Of a stretch of 64,000 bases of DNA, positions 46,101 through 56,378 are shown piece by piece. The notes under the pieces were generated by a model, which saw only the letters and a program-made list of their open reading frames with translations, searched no databases and was not told where the DNA came from. The position numbers and the translations under genes are program-made. Origin of the DNA: Oscarella lobularis (lineage: Eukaryota; Porifera; Homoscleromorpha; Homosclerophorida; Oscarellidae); NCBI RefSeq assembly GCF_947507565.1, contig NC_089188.1:1674001-1738000 (forward strand), in the 5' to 3' direction. The first letter of the stretch is position 1. Each line of letters opens with the position of its first letter.

Positions 46101-47546
46101 GATGTCGGCTCGGTTGGTTTTGACGGAGAGAAAGGAGAGAAAGGAGAGGCAGGAATACCTGGAATAGACGGCACTGCTGGCGATAAGGGAGACACCGGTC
46201 CAAAAGGAGCTAAAGGTGATAGAGGCAACGAAGGAGTAAAGGGTGACAAGGGTGCGCCAGGACAAATTGGTAGTGAAGGACCGAAAGGAAATACCGGTAT
46301 TGACGTTGGTGACAGAATGCGTTTTCTCTGCAAACGAATATAATTCCCAGGTGCCGAAGGACCTCTTGGAGAACAAGGCCAAAAGGGAGATATAGGCGAA
46401 ACTGGTCGTGATGGGCCACAAGGCGATATAGGTAACCTCTTACCAAATTATTATCCAAGTCTGACTACGCAACACAGGACAACGTGGTAAACGCGGCCAC
46501 AAAGGCGAAAAGGGTACTACGGGGCAAAAAGGAGACACTGGTCCAAGCGGAGAACAAGGTATTCAAAACAATTTATCCTCAGGAGCTCGTTGATTCCGTT
46601 TCTGCAGGAGTAAAAGGAGAAATGGGTTTTCAAGGCGAGAAAGGCGACGTTGGCTCGCCGGGCGAAAAAGGAAATGAAGGCATGCAGGGAGATATCGGAA
46701 TGAGAGGCAATTCGGGCGAATCGGGACTGCCTGGGACGGCGGAAGCCGGATGGCTTCTTGTCGTACACAGTCAAACGACAGACCTACCAAGCTGTCCCGA
46801 CGGATCAGCGATGCTCTACTCGGGCTACAGTTTCTTGCAATCGCTTGGAAACGGCTACGGTCACGGGCAAGATCTCGGAAGGCCGGGATCATGTCTCAGG
46901 GTTTTTAGCACTATGCCGTTTATGCATTGTTCCAGCTCGCAAGTAAGGCTTTAAAAAATCAGAACGAAAAACAAGAGAGCGAGTGTTTTCTTCTAGTGTT
47001 TGGTGGCGGAGAGGAGTGACATCAGCTATTGGCTCACTACCGATCAGGTCATGCCGGTGAACCAAGAGGATGACGACGGCAACATCGCTAAATACATTAG
47101 CCGCTGTGCAGTGTGCGAGACAAAGTCGAGAACGATAGCCGTTCACAATCAATCTACAGGGGTGCCGGATTGTCCCCGAGGCTGGGACAGCGTGTGGCAA
47201 GGATTTAGCTTTATTGCGGTAAGAAGATGAAATTTAGACGCGAAAAGTGGCTGATTCAGTTTTTTCTCTCTTCTCACAGCAAACAAACGACGGTGCCGAA
47301 GGCGGCGGACAGAGTCTGTCGTCACCGGGATCCTGTCTGCGGCGTTTCTATCCTATGCCCTACATCGAGTGCTATCCGCGAGGAAACTGCAAATACTCGT
47401 CGCCGGGACTCAGTTTTTGGCTATCGCCCTTGGACGACACGGAGCCGCCATTTGATCCGCCCGTTCGACAAACTATTTCCGATCCGGGCGAAGAGGATCC
47501 GCCGGTGAGTAAATGCCGCGTCTGCTCCAAACGCATCTTCAACTGA
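40132..47546 (+). CDS. COL4A: Type IV collagen alpha chain (plus-strand partner)
   Basis: The start at 40132 gives a signal peptide ([20 protein letters not shown]). An acidic segment and the 7S-type cluster [20 protein letters not shown] follow. The 5' half is cut into many tiny exons (often 27-60 nt, beginning with G of Gly); after about 42.4 kb exons become long. Between 43.2 and 43.44 kb the helix is broken by a Thr/Pro-rich insert of about 80 residues containing two cysteines. NC1 is complete: [39 protein letters not shown], then [20 protein letters not shown] and [11 protein letters not shown] at the end. It is the presumed trimer partner of the minus-strand chain in basement membrane. 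Confidence 0.95.
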
Positions 47547-47737
47547 AAGAAGGTGTTCACTGTTGGGATCGAGGGGGAGCGGGGTTAGATTGCACTATTA
47601 AAGTCAGTTAGTTGGACTGTAAATTATCGTCGTTTTGGAAAGCATTTTTGTTGTAGTATTTTCTGTGGTACTGGTTTTTTTGGAATTTCGATATATGACG
47701 TCATAGAAATTTACCTTTCTTAGCGCGCGCCGCTAAG

Positions 47738-48428
47738 ATGAAAGTCTTCGTGTATTGTTGTCTCGGTGCCCTATTCTTGACCTCGGCGCATGCTACTTGC
47801 TACTATTGTGACGGAAATCAGACGATGGGGACAGAAAAAGCGTTCTGCTTCGATGCATCGCTACAACCTCATAAGGCTCATTGCCCGAACACGACGAACG
47901 ACACCGTGATCTTCGTATCCAATTGCACGAAGAGCCCTTGCGCTTGCTCCAAGGACGAACAAGCGAAGAGCGCGTTCGATGACTTCGTCGACGTCCTTCG
48001 CAACAGTCTGACCAATTTCAACGAGACACGTTTGAAAAAATGCAAGGTTAGTGACGTAACCATTTTTTTCGAGTCTAACTAACTAAAGGTTCGGTTGTCA
48101 GGAAAAGTATCGCAATTGGGTTTGCTCGACAATGATTGAAATTGAAATTAAAAAAAACGCCACGCAGGAACGGGTCAAACCCTCTTTGAATGCGTGTCAT
48201 TCGGTTTTGAATCACTGTCCTAGCTTTACTCCTGGCGACAGCTACTCGTTCTTGGGCGTTCCAGCATTTTCTTGTCCACGTGAGACATTTCAAATGAACG
48301 AAATATTGTACTAATTCTTCTTCTTTCAAGGAAACGGTCTCAACCAGGATTATAATAACTTTACTAACAGTAACTCAGACTGCGTTTTACTGAATGCGTT
48401 GGAGCTAGATAGATATTTGTATTTGTAG
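47738..48428 (+). CDS. Secreted cysteine-rich protein, possibly Frizzled-CRD-like
   Basis: Three exons, about 200 aa. The signal peptide is MKVFVYCCLGALFLTSAHA; the mature chain begins TCYYCDGNQ. It has at least 14 cysteines and several N-glycosylation sequons. The second exon (YRNWVCSTMIEIEI, then LNACHSVLNHCPSF, then VPAFSCP) and the third (DYNNFTNSNSDCV) resemble the spacing of the C-terminal half of a Frizzled-type cysteine-rich domain, but the match is weak and I would not name it on that basis. No membrane helix follows, so it is likely extracellular. It lies 190 bp downstream of the collagen gene on the same strand. An AATAAA at 48469 follows the stop. Confidence 0.7.
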
Positions 48429-48468
48429 CTTATACGTATCTTTGTCTGTGTGAATTTGAGAGTTGATC

Positions 48469-48474
48469 AATAAA
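48469..48474 (+). other. Polyadenylation signal of the secreted cysteine-rich gene
   Basis: AATAAA occurs 40 nt after the stop codon at 48428, a normal spacing. Confidence 0.5.
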
Positions 48475-48667
48475 TTCAGATTTCTAGCTTGCGTTTCCTC
48501 TGTCGTTGGTAGAGTAACTCGTTGATCACTTGGAACACTCGAAGGTGCTCAGGGACAATTCTTCCCCTTTTATTTATGCAGATGCGGTCACGAGGCAAGA
48601 CGTCATAGCAAACTGATCCTCTTGTAGACATCGTTCTTCTGGTCCCAAATGGATTTCGGATCAAAGC

Positions 48668-51558
48668 ATGTTTACGCCTACGATCTATCAGACGAAGAAA
48701 GTCTATCGGAAGGAGAAATGGAACGAGGAATGCTGCTTAGGTACGTGCATTGAGCCGAATGACGACGCCACGACACAGCGTCCCACGTCTAGCGACAACG
48801 ACGACGAATCAGCACCTCCACCACCCCAGCTTCCTCCGCGAAGCCGACGCGGTCCCCACCTCGGCGGCGGAGAAGCGGGACGAGGTAGAAAAGGAGCGAC
48901 GGACGGGTTTCTGTTATTATTACGCTTTCGCAGGCCGACGAATTCGACGCGCCGCCGACACGAACGTCCTGTGCGTCAAGTTCGGCAAGCTCAAGCATCC
49001 CAGTCGCATGCACACGGGCGACGTGGTCTTCTGCGTCGCGTGCAGGGCCGCTTTATCGCGACTAAGCAGGCTATCGGCCAGCGATGAAGGACAAGTAGAC
49101 TAAAACTCTAACCGTCATGCGCGGGACTCGAATTTTATTATAGGCGTGGGTTTGCGAATTTTGCGGCAATCGGAATTCGGTTGACGTTGTCGCCGAAGAG
49201 ATGCCTCGAGAGGAGGACATCACCTACATGCTTGAGTCTCCACTGGGCGCTGCTGCTGAGGGAAACGCTGCTTCGGAGCAGCCAGTCGGGGATAGTTTGG
49301 TGATTTTTTGCGTTGACGTGTCAGGGAGCATGTGTGTGACTACGGAGGTTGGTTGGTTCGCTTTCTTCGACAATTTTCTATCTGTCTATATACTAGGTGC
49401 AAGGAAGATTTCATTTGCGCGGAGAGGAGAGAAATCGAGCTCAGCAGCTTGGCGAAGGAGGACCATTTGGCTTCCAGGCTCCCAATCGAAATGTTACTTA
49501 CGTATCACGACTTCAAGTCAGTGCTGAAATTCTCGCGCTGTCATGAGGTAGAGTAGATATTCTGCAGGGCGTTCAAGCTGCTATTGACAAGCAGCTGGAG
49601 ACTCTAATGAAGGAGTCGCCTCATCAGTGTGTTGCTCTGGTTACATTTAGCAACGAGGTCATTCTCATCTGATACTGTATGTGACGTCGTAGGCTGCATG
49701 TTTTCTTTCAGGTGACTGTGATAGGAAATGGAGTGCCCTTGGTTATTGCTGGGGACAAATTGGCTGACCGGGACGAGCTGATCAAATTGGGCAGCGAAGT
49801 GAGTCTTCCCCAAGGAGTTGGCAAATTGGGAAAAACGCTGAGTGAAAAAGTTTTCAGGTAGAGCCACTTCTATAACTAAAAACCTTCCAAAAAGTATTTC
49901 CTTCTCATTTAGTCTGGAAGAAAGCGGAGCAACTGCCTTGGGCCCCGCGTTATTGTTTTCCATTACAATGGCGTCACAGAGAGCCGCGTCAAAAGTCATA
50001 ATCTGCACAGATGGGCTGGCAAACGTAGGCTTGGGAAGTCTAGATGGTATGGTTTACTGTTACCCATGAGAAAGCACTTAGCTACGCCTCGGAATTGCAG
50101 AGCTCTACACGGAAGAACAACAGGAAGAAGCTCAAAAATTTTACGACGATCTTTCCCAGCTGGCTAAAGACAGAGGGTATGTACGGATTCTAAGACTGCA
50201 GCCAGAATAGACGTATTCCTGCTCAAGGGTTACTGTCTCTGTCGTTACCATTGAAGGCACTGAATGTCGAATGGCGGAACTAGGCCAAGTTGCCGACATA
50301 ACTGGGGGTCAAGTACGAAGTGTCTGCTTTTCGTGTCACTGGTAAAGTAACGCTCGTTTTCTGTGAAGGTAAATATCGTCGACCCTCTGAAACTGACTCA
50401 GGAATTTGGCAATATGTTGGCAAATCCTATCATTGCTACGAACGTGTCTGCAACGCTGATTTTGCATTCTGGCCTGTAAGGAACGTCCTCTATTCTGCCT
50501 TTAGCCTCTGCACTTCTCTGTAGATACTTTCGAAGCGAAGAAACGGACGAAAGTCGACTGACGCGCGAAATTGGAAACGTTACGGCGGACACGGAAATTA
50601 CGTTCGAGTTTGGAGTGAGAACGTCAAAAAAGCGCACACCAGAACCAAAATCGGGGGAAGATCCTAAAGAGAATGAAGCAGCAGGGGCATTGCCTCGAGT
50701 CGTTGTCAATGACGACGACGACGGTGATGGAACCGCTCACAAATTGAGCGACTTGAAGGAACTGCCTTTTCAACTGCAAATCAAATACACGAGTATGGAC
50801 GGAGCGAAATCGCTGCGCGTCATATCGAAGGCACAGCCCGTCACAAAGGACAGACAGCTGGCAGAAAAGGGTATAGTATAAGGCAAAGAGAGAATGAAAG
50901 AGAAATTATTTTTCTCGTTTCAGAAATGGACATTGGGGTCGTGGGAGCCCACGCGGCTCAGAACTCGGCTCGTCTAGCGATCGAAGGACATTACAGCGAA
51001 TCGCGCGCCGCTTCCATGGTCAATCAGCGTATGGTACAGAGATGGAGGTGAGAGGCGAACTTGACGATGATTTTGACGGGCTAACGCTTCTTCGTCGTCA
51101 GTCGCTTGACTGGAAATCGCGACGGCTACGTCAACTGGTTTTCGAACATGGCGCCGATGGAAGAGGAACTTCGCGACGCGCAGCAAGTAGAAAGCGACAT
51201 GTCGCACTTGAATGCCGCTGTATTCTCCTTTTCGCCTAGCGCGAACGCATGACTTTCGGCCGTTCGCACAGCGACGACGAATTCGATGAAGAGGTGCAGG
51301 TGAGCGCACCACTTGCCGTGGCGGGTCCGGCAGCGCCGCCGCTGCCGCCGCGATCTAAAAAGAAAAAGCAGGTTAGTTTGGACAAAAAATCGCGCCTCGC
51401 AAGCGAGAACCGCGCATGTTTAGGCTCGAAGAACGGGACGAACGGATCGGAGCGCGGCGATCGTGTTCAACATGAAAGCGGCACGATCGACGACGTTTGA
51501 AGCCGATCAAGCGTCCGAAGCGGATGCGGATCGAAAGGAAGAGGAGGAAGAAGAGTAG
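48668..51558 (+). CDS. Sec23-type zinc finger plus von Willebrand A domain protein (circularly permuted Ras 1-like C-terminal part)
   Basis: The start is MFTPTIYQTKKVYRKEKW. A Pro-rich linker follows (DDESAPPPPQLPPRS). The zinc finger is CVKFGKLK, then VFCVACRAALS, joined by splicing to WVCEFCGNRN. The vWA domain has a complete MIDAS: DVSGS, then SGATALGPALLF, then ICTDGLANVG. A beta-sandwich/helical region like that of Sec23/24 follows (FQLQIKYTSMDGAKSLRV, ARLAIEGHYSESRAA), then a poly-basic and Glu-rich tail. About a dozen exons. The layout matches the C-terminal part of animal circularly permuted Ras protein 1-like proteins; the permuted GTPase itself is not visible here. Function unknown, perhaps a metal-dependent adhesion or coat-like module in the cytosol. 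Confidence 0.75.
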
Positions 51559-51744
51559 GAATGGAATTTCGCTTTTTCAAGTCCGTGTAGTGTTATCTTC
51601 TCCTGGCGCAGCTGTCGTATCCGCAGTCCCTTCACCTGACACGTGCTAATCGCTTGCGAGAGCAGGTGCAGGCCTGCAATACAGTATATATACCTTGCTG
51701 TGCTTTTCGTTTTCTCATTCGATGCACAAGGAGCTGCCCCACAC

Positions 51745-52912
51745 ATGGAAAGACTCGCTTGGATTCTTCTCTTTCTTTTCTTCCATCTTCACGTTCCCGC
51801 GCGCGCGGAAGACGACGTCGACCGCGCCGCTCAGCGCGCCTTCGTCGATTGGCCGACGTCGAACATGACGCACGTGCCGCACGACCCGCCCCAATACATG
51901 CTCGACGTCTACGAGAAATATAAGACGGTGCGTGATGGAGTGTTGCATGACGTGAGAGCCTACTTCGACAAAGGTATTCGGCTTCTCTGGCCACGCGCTC
52001 TCAAAAAAAAAAACCCGAATTATTTCTTCGTTCGTAGACAATAGTACCAGGGCCCGTTGCACGGACAACGGCGCGTGTTCGCAGCAAACGTTTGCATTCC
52101 GCGTGAACGCTTCGAGCGCGTTCGACGCGCTGCAGTCGAACAAGACGGGAACGGAGCTGACGAACGTCACCCTGCGAGCCTTATTGATCGGCTCGTCGAA
52201 GGAGAGCGTTCGAGTGCGAGTCGTCGCGCGCGATCCGCGGCGCCGACACGCGACGCGGCTCTGCGATCAGAAAGTCGTCCAGAGACGAGAAGGAGAGGAC
52301 GAATGGGTTTCAATCGACGTGTTCCAGTGCTTCGTTGGCCTCTTTCTCTCCGACGCGGCGAACGTGGATCGACAGCAGCGAACTCCCGTCGAATTTGTTG
52401 TGACGTTGACTGGCGTCAACGTCCCGTCGGTTCCGGTTCGCTTCGAGCAAGCGTCGCGCAGAGATCGTCCGCTACTTGTCGTCTTCCAAACGGAGCTCGA
52501 TCGCGGGTGGCACGTGGTCGGAACGAGATTCCGTAGAAGTTCGGCAACAAAAGCGTCGTCCCGGAAGCAGACCGGACGCCGCGGACGACGACGAAGGATG
52601 GGGCCGTGCCAACTCAAGTCGCATCTCTTCGATCTTGACAAATTGGGTTGGGACTGGGTACTCAGTCCCAAACGCATATATGGGAACTACTGCGAGGGCG
52701 AGTGTCTGTGGCCGCTCGACCAGCAAAAAAATCCGACGCGTCACGCTATTCTGCAAACGGCAGTTCGCAAACACGAAAACAAATCGGTGCCAAGAGCCTG
52801 CTGCGTTCCGACAAAGCTGGAGACCGTCGGCCTTCTCTACGTCAATATGGAAGAAGAACTCACGTTCAAGAACTACGACGACATGGTCGCTACCGAGTGC
52901 GGATGCCGTTAG
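51745..52912 (+). CDS. TGF-beta superfamily ligand
   Basis: Two exons, about 366 aa. Signal peptide MERLAWILLFLFFHLHVPARA; a propeptide with N-glycosylation sites; a furin site TGRRGRRRR. The mature domain of about 100 aa begins GPCQLKSHLFDLDKLGWDW and has YGNYCEGECLWPL, then RACCVPTKLETVGLLYVN, ending ATECGCR. Seven cysteines are present, including the one before the final CxC that makes the interchain disulfide. The domain resembles BMP/activin-type ligands more than TGF-beta proper, but I cannot place the subfamily. Secreted dimer, signalling through type I/II receptor kinases. It lies about 190 bp after the vWA gene. Confidence 0.93.
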
Positions 52913-53033
52913 AGAAGGAAAAAAAAAGACGAAAAACAGTCGAATAGCGTTCTCTGTAAGCAGTTCGTTGTGTAGTCCAGGGCCCTTTAGAGAAGAATAG
53001 AAATCGCACGATTGACCCCCCTTAGACGCGATT

Positions 53034-55361
53034 TCACGTTTTGCGACTCGACTGCGACAACGTGGTTCCGCCGCGCGACGGTGCACTGCGAATCAGAAAG
53101 ACTCCCGGGTCGTCGTTGATTACCTTACGCTTGAGCTTGGTCTTTGGTCGAGATTTCGGCTTTGGCGACGACCGACTCTGCGGCGAAACGTCAGCCTTAG
53201 ATCAAACAGTCAGTCAACTCTAGGCTTTGTACCATTTGAACGCTCTGCTCTCTCAAAGGAGACGTGGCCCGTTGCAGCGCTTGCAGGCACACGAGCTCCG
53301 CTTTGAGTCCGTCTACTTGAGACTCGAGCTTCTCTCGACGCTCTCTCTCGTATTCTAATAGTGCGTTCAATTCCTGCACGGCTCTGCGCAGTGTATAAAC
53401 GATAAAGCAATCTATTCGTGGGTTTGGTAGGTGCGTACTCGTTTTTCTGCTGCTCCTCTTTTTCTCTCGTCTCGTCTTCTTCCAGTGTGCCTCCGAGCTG
53501 TCTGTACGCCTCTTTTGCCAGCCCAAGCGAATGCTGCAGCTCGCTGATTCTCTCCAGGACCCTTTCTACGCAAAATGTTTTGAGAAATGAGGCAATTGAG
53601 AGACATAGGGTAGAGACCTTGTGACTGTTCGTCAACGAACGACTCTGACTCCGCAAGAGTTTCGTCATCTGATACAAAGAAAGCAGTAGATCTAGTCGTA
53701 TCTCTTGCGTTTCTTGTTTGGTACCAGATTCGTCTCCTAAGAGAGCAATGCAACCAATCTGCTTGCAACGCTTAGCCATCTCCCTAGCATTTTCTCCAGC
53801 GTCATTAAGAAGACTCACTAATAAGATTAAATCAATAGACTACTCTACAGCACTGTGATTCAGGATTCCTACTGTCAGCTCCCAGGTCAATCAGCCACCG
53901 AAGGCACTCCACGTGGCCAGAAGCAGCAGCTACAAAAATTCTTCTTTGAGCTAATATACGAACGCAAAGAGGATGGATTGTCTACCCCTGTGAGCTGGCG
54001 TGCAATTTTGGTCATCTCTCGCGTTGACGTCGACCACGGTTCGTGCAATCAGCGACTGCAGCAATTTGAGGTCCCCTCTGGAAGCAGCAGCGTGAGCCGG
54101 ATAAGACTCTGCACACAGTAAATAAAAGATGACAGAACAAACGGCAAATGTGGCATACCCTCGTCACATCCTCCATGAGCGACTTCCCACTCTATAGAAA
54201 TCATCTACGTACCAGCAAATGAAATGACCGCACCGTGCTCTCTTTTTACCTAAGGCAGACAGATATCCTACGCAGTCTTCTCGTTGAAATTGTTCGGCCA
54301 GGTTCTTCGGACTGTCGCCCTACATAAGCAATGTGATTCTGCACAATTAAAAAGGCTTTCTTTCTACACACGTCATCATTCCTAGCACTGAGAAATTTCA
54401 TAACATTTCCTTCGGCTCCAGTGACAATCAAACGCAGACATGCAAGGTGGCCCTCTTCGGCCGCAAGATGAGCTGGGAAACACAACGCAGTTAGTCAAAG
54501 AACAGCCTCCAGATAAAAAGAGAGTACCAGGAGTGTTTCCTTCACTATTAACTAAGCCCAAATCAGCCTTTTCCTTGATCAAAATCTTGAGGAGCAAGAT
54601 GATTTATTTACTCGCTAAATATTATATGTTCTATCAGAGGCTACTTTCAAGGTTGCTGCCCTTCCATGAAAAGCCGCTGCATGTGCAGCATTCCATCCAT
54701 TAGAATCGACACCTCGAATATCCTGTGAAAGCAATCTCAAAAAGTCGACAAGAACTAAAAAAAATATCTACTTCTCCCAATTTGAGAATTGCAGACAATG
54801 TAGCTGCACTGCCGTGAGCAGAGGCCAAGTAGACAGGAGAACGTCCACGAGGATCAACAGCTGACAAATCAGCTCCATTCGACGCTAAGGCCTATAGAAA
54901 GCATCAATATATTGAAGAAGTAATAATATTGTACTTCTTATTTTACCTGCAGACACTGATGCCGTCCTCTTATAGCCGCCACGTGGACGGGAGTCCAGCC
55001 TTTGGCACTCTTGATATTATTCTGAGCTCTGTGCCAGAGCAGCCAATGAAGACACTTCGAAAAATATGATGTGAGTTTACTCCTACTAATGCCGTGCTGG
55101 TTTTGCGCTCCCCGTTTCTCTTACGCCTAGCGAGCCCGCGTGCGCTGCCCAGTGAAGAGCTGTGAAGCCGTCCTTTCCCGGCGTTGCAGCGTTCACGTCG
55201 CAGCCGCGCTTGACGCACTCTTCCAGCCATTTCATGTCGCCTTCTCGGATTGCGTTGATCATTGCCGATGCGTCGTACGTTTTCTCGTTCCTTTTCGTCA
55301 ATGGAAACGACACGGGACGGTTCGAGGGCGCCGTTCGCGGTAGATTCGATTGAACAGACAT
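53034..55361 (-). CDS. ANKRD42: Ankyrin repeat domain protein 42 homologue
   Basis: The start is MSVQSNLPRTAPSNRPVSF. Many small exons, each about one ankyrin repeat. The first is INAIREGDMKWLEECVKRGC with TALHWAAHAGS; later repeats lie around 54.9, 54.7, 54.5 and 54.0 kb. After the repeats comes a region with LAKEAYRQLGGTLEEDE, then a coiled coil LNALLEYERERREKLESQVD. The last exon ends KLKRKVINDDPGVFLIRS plus about 18 residues. The coiled-coil block and terminal GVF motif are those of ANKRD42, an RNA- and NF-kappaB-linked scaffold in vertebrates. It begins 75 bp downstream of the GTP cyclohydrolase gene on the same strand. Confidence 0.85.
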
Positions 55362-55435
55362 CGTTTACCCGTTGCTGGGCTGTAATAATAATAACGCGTG
55401 CGCAGTGCGAAGACACGTCACCAGTGCAAGACAAA

Positions 55436-56203
55436 TTAGCATCGACGCTTTGGCTTTTTTACCAGTAACAAAAATTCATTACGTGTTCTTTGATCTTCTC
55501 GAAATTTTGCAAGCATACAACTTGTTGTCACAGTAATCATACTGCTAGTTGTTGTTTCAGCGCCTCTGACAGTAAATCCAAGGTGCCTAATGCAGATTTG
55601 ATCCGTTTAAAAATCATAAACATTCTACCGTTATTTACGTAGCTTCTACGATGACTCCGACACTAGGAGAAGAAATTCGGCCGGCAACTGCTTGAGCTAT
55701 TTCCTCTGTAAGCTTTTCTTGCTCTTGTAAACTAAATCAAAACACCTGACAAAGAACACGTCTTGCCCCGTTTACCTTGCAATCGATGACTCAATACGTC
55801 TACCACTTGAGCTATTTTGCTACTTTGCAGCATTTTGCCTCCTTCGGGAAGATATCCAATGTGAACTTTGCCAAAGAACGGCAGCAAATGGTTTCGACAA
55901 AGCGAACAAAAATCCACATCTTTGACAACGATCATCCTTCCCCCGCTGTCATCTTCCGCTGCATCGCCCACAACATCTGGGATCACGACTGTCTACTACT
56001 TTTAGTGACAGCAACGTGTTCTAATAAAAAAAGATACCGTCTAGACTCTGATGATGTCCTCTAGTAAATTGCAAGAAAGCTTCAGCTGCCGCAATGGACG
56101 TCTTTCCCGCATTCGGCACCGCTTCGTCGTCGTAGCCATTGTGGACTTGGAGGAGAGACGAGAAGCACTTGACAACCTCGTCTTTGCGAGCTTTATCGAC
56201 CAT
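55436..56203 (-). CDS. GCH1: GTP cyclohydrolase I homologue with altered zinc site
   Basis: Four exons from MVDKARKDEVVKCFSSLLQV. Clear homology: GGRMIVVKDVDFCSLCRNH, then LLPFFGKVHIGYLPEG, then SSKIAQVVDVLSHRL, then EEIAQAVAGRISSPSVGVI with VEATH, and FREDQRTRNEFLLLVKK at the end. The enzyme opens the GTP imidazole ring to make dihydroneopterin triphosphate, the first step to tetrahydrobiopterin. Metal-site residues differ. The usual CEHH is CRNH (catalytic second-position His replaced by Asn), and HMCMVMRG is HLGFTVRG, so the second zinc Cys is Gly. The substrate-loop KMNSKTVTST is also rewritten. The reading frame and all splices are intact, so a pseudoenzyme or neofunctional copy is likelier than a dead pseudogene. 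Usual N-terminal extensions are absent. Confidence 0.85.
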
Positions 56204-56378
56204 GTGGGAAGCCTATTCCGACGACACGGGGTGCCAGTGCGCAAGTACAAAGTCATTTGCACGACGACACGTGGGAGCATCCGCTGATCACGCGGTAGAC
56301 AATTGAGTTTACACACCTGCACGTCTGGTTCAAAGTTTCATTGTGCTCGAGCGGCATTTCACACAGCAAGCAAGCAGT

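Noticed and set aside
40132-47546. Bacterial or phage collagen-like protein
   Set aside because: Introns, the 7S-type cysteines and complete NC1 domains identify animal type IV collagen.
55690-55790. Apparent frame break in the GTP cyclohydrolase homologue after HRLQ
   Set aside because: Using the acceptor at ttacaag rather than the one 12 nt earlier gives EQEKLTEEIA in frame, matching the family.
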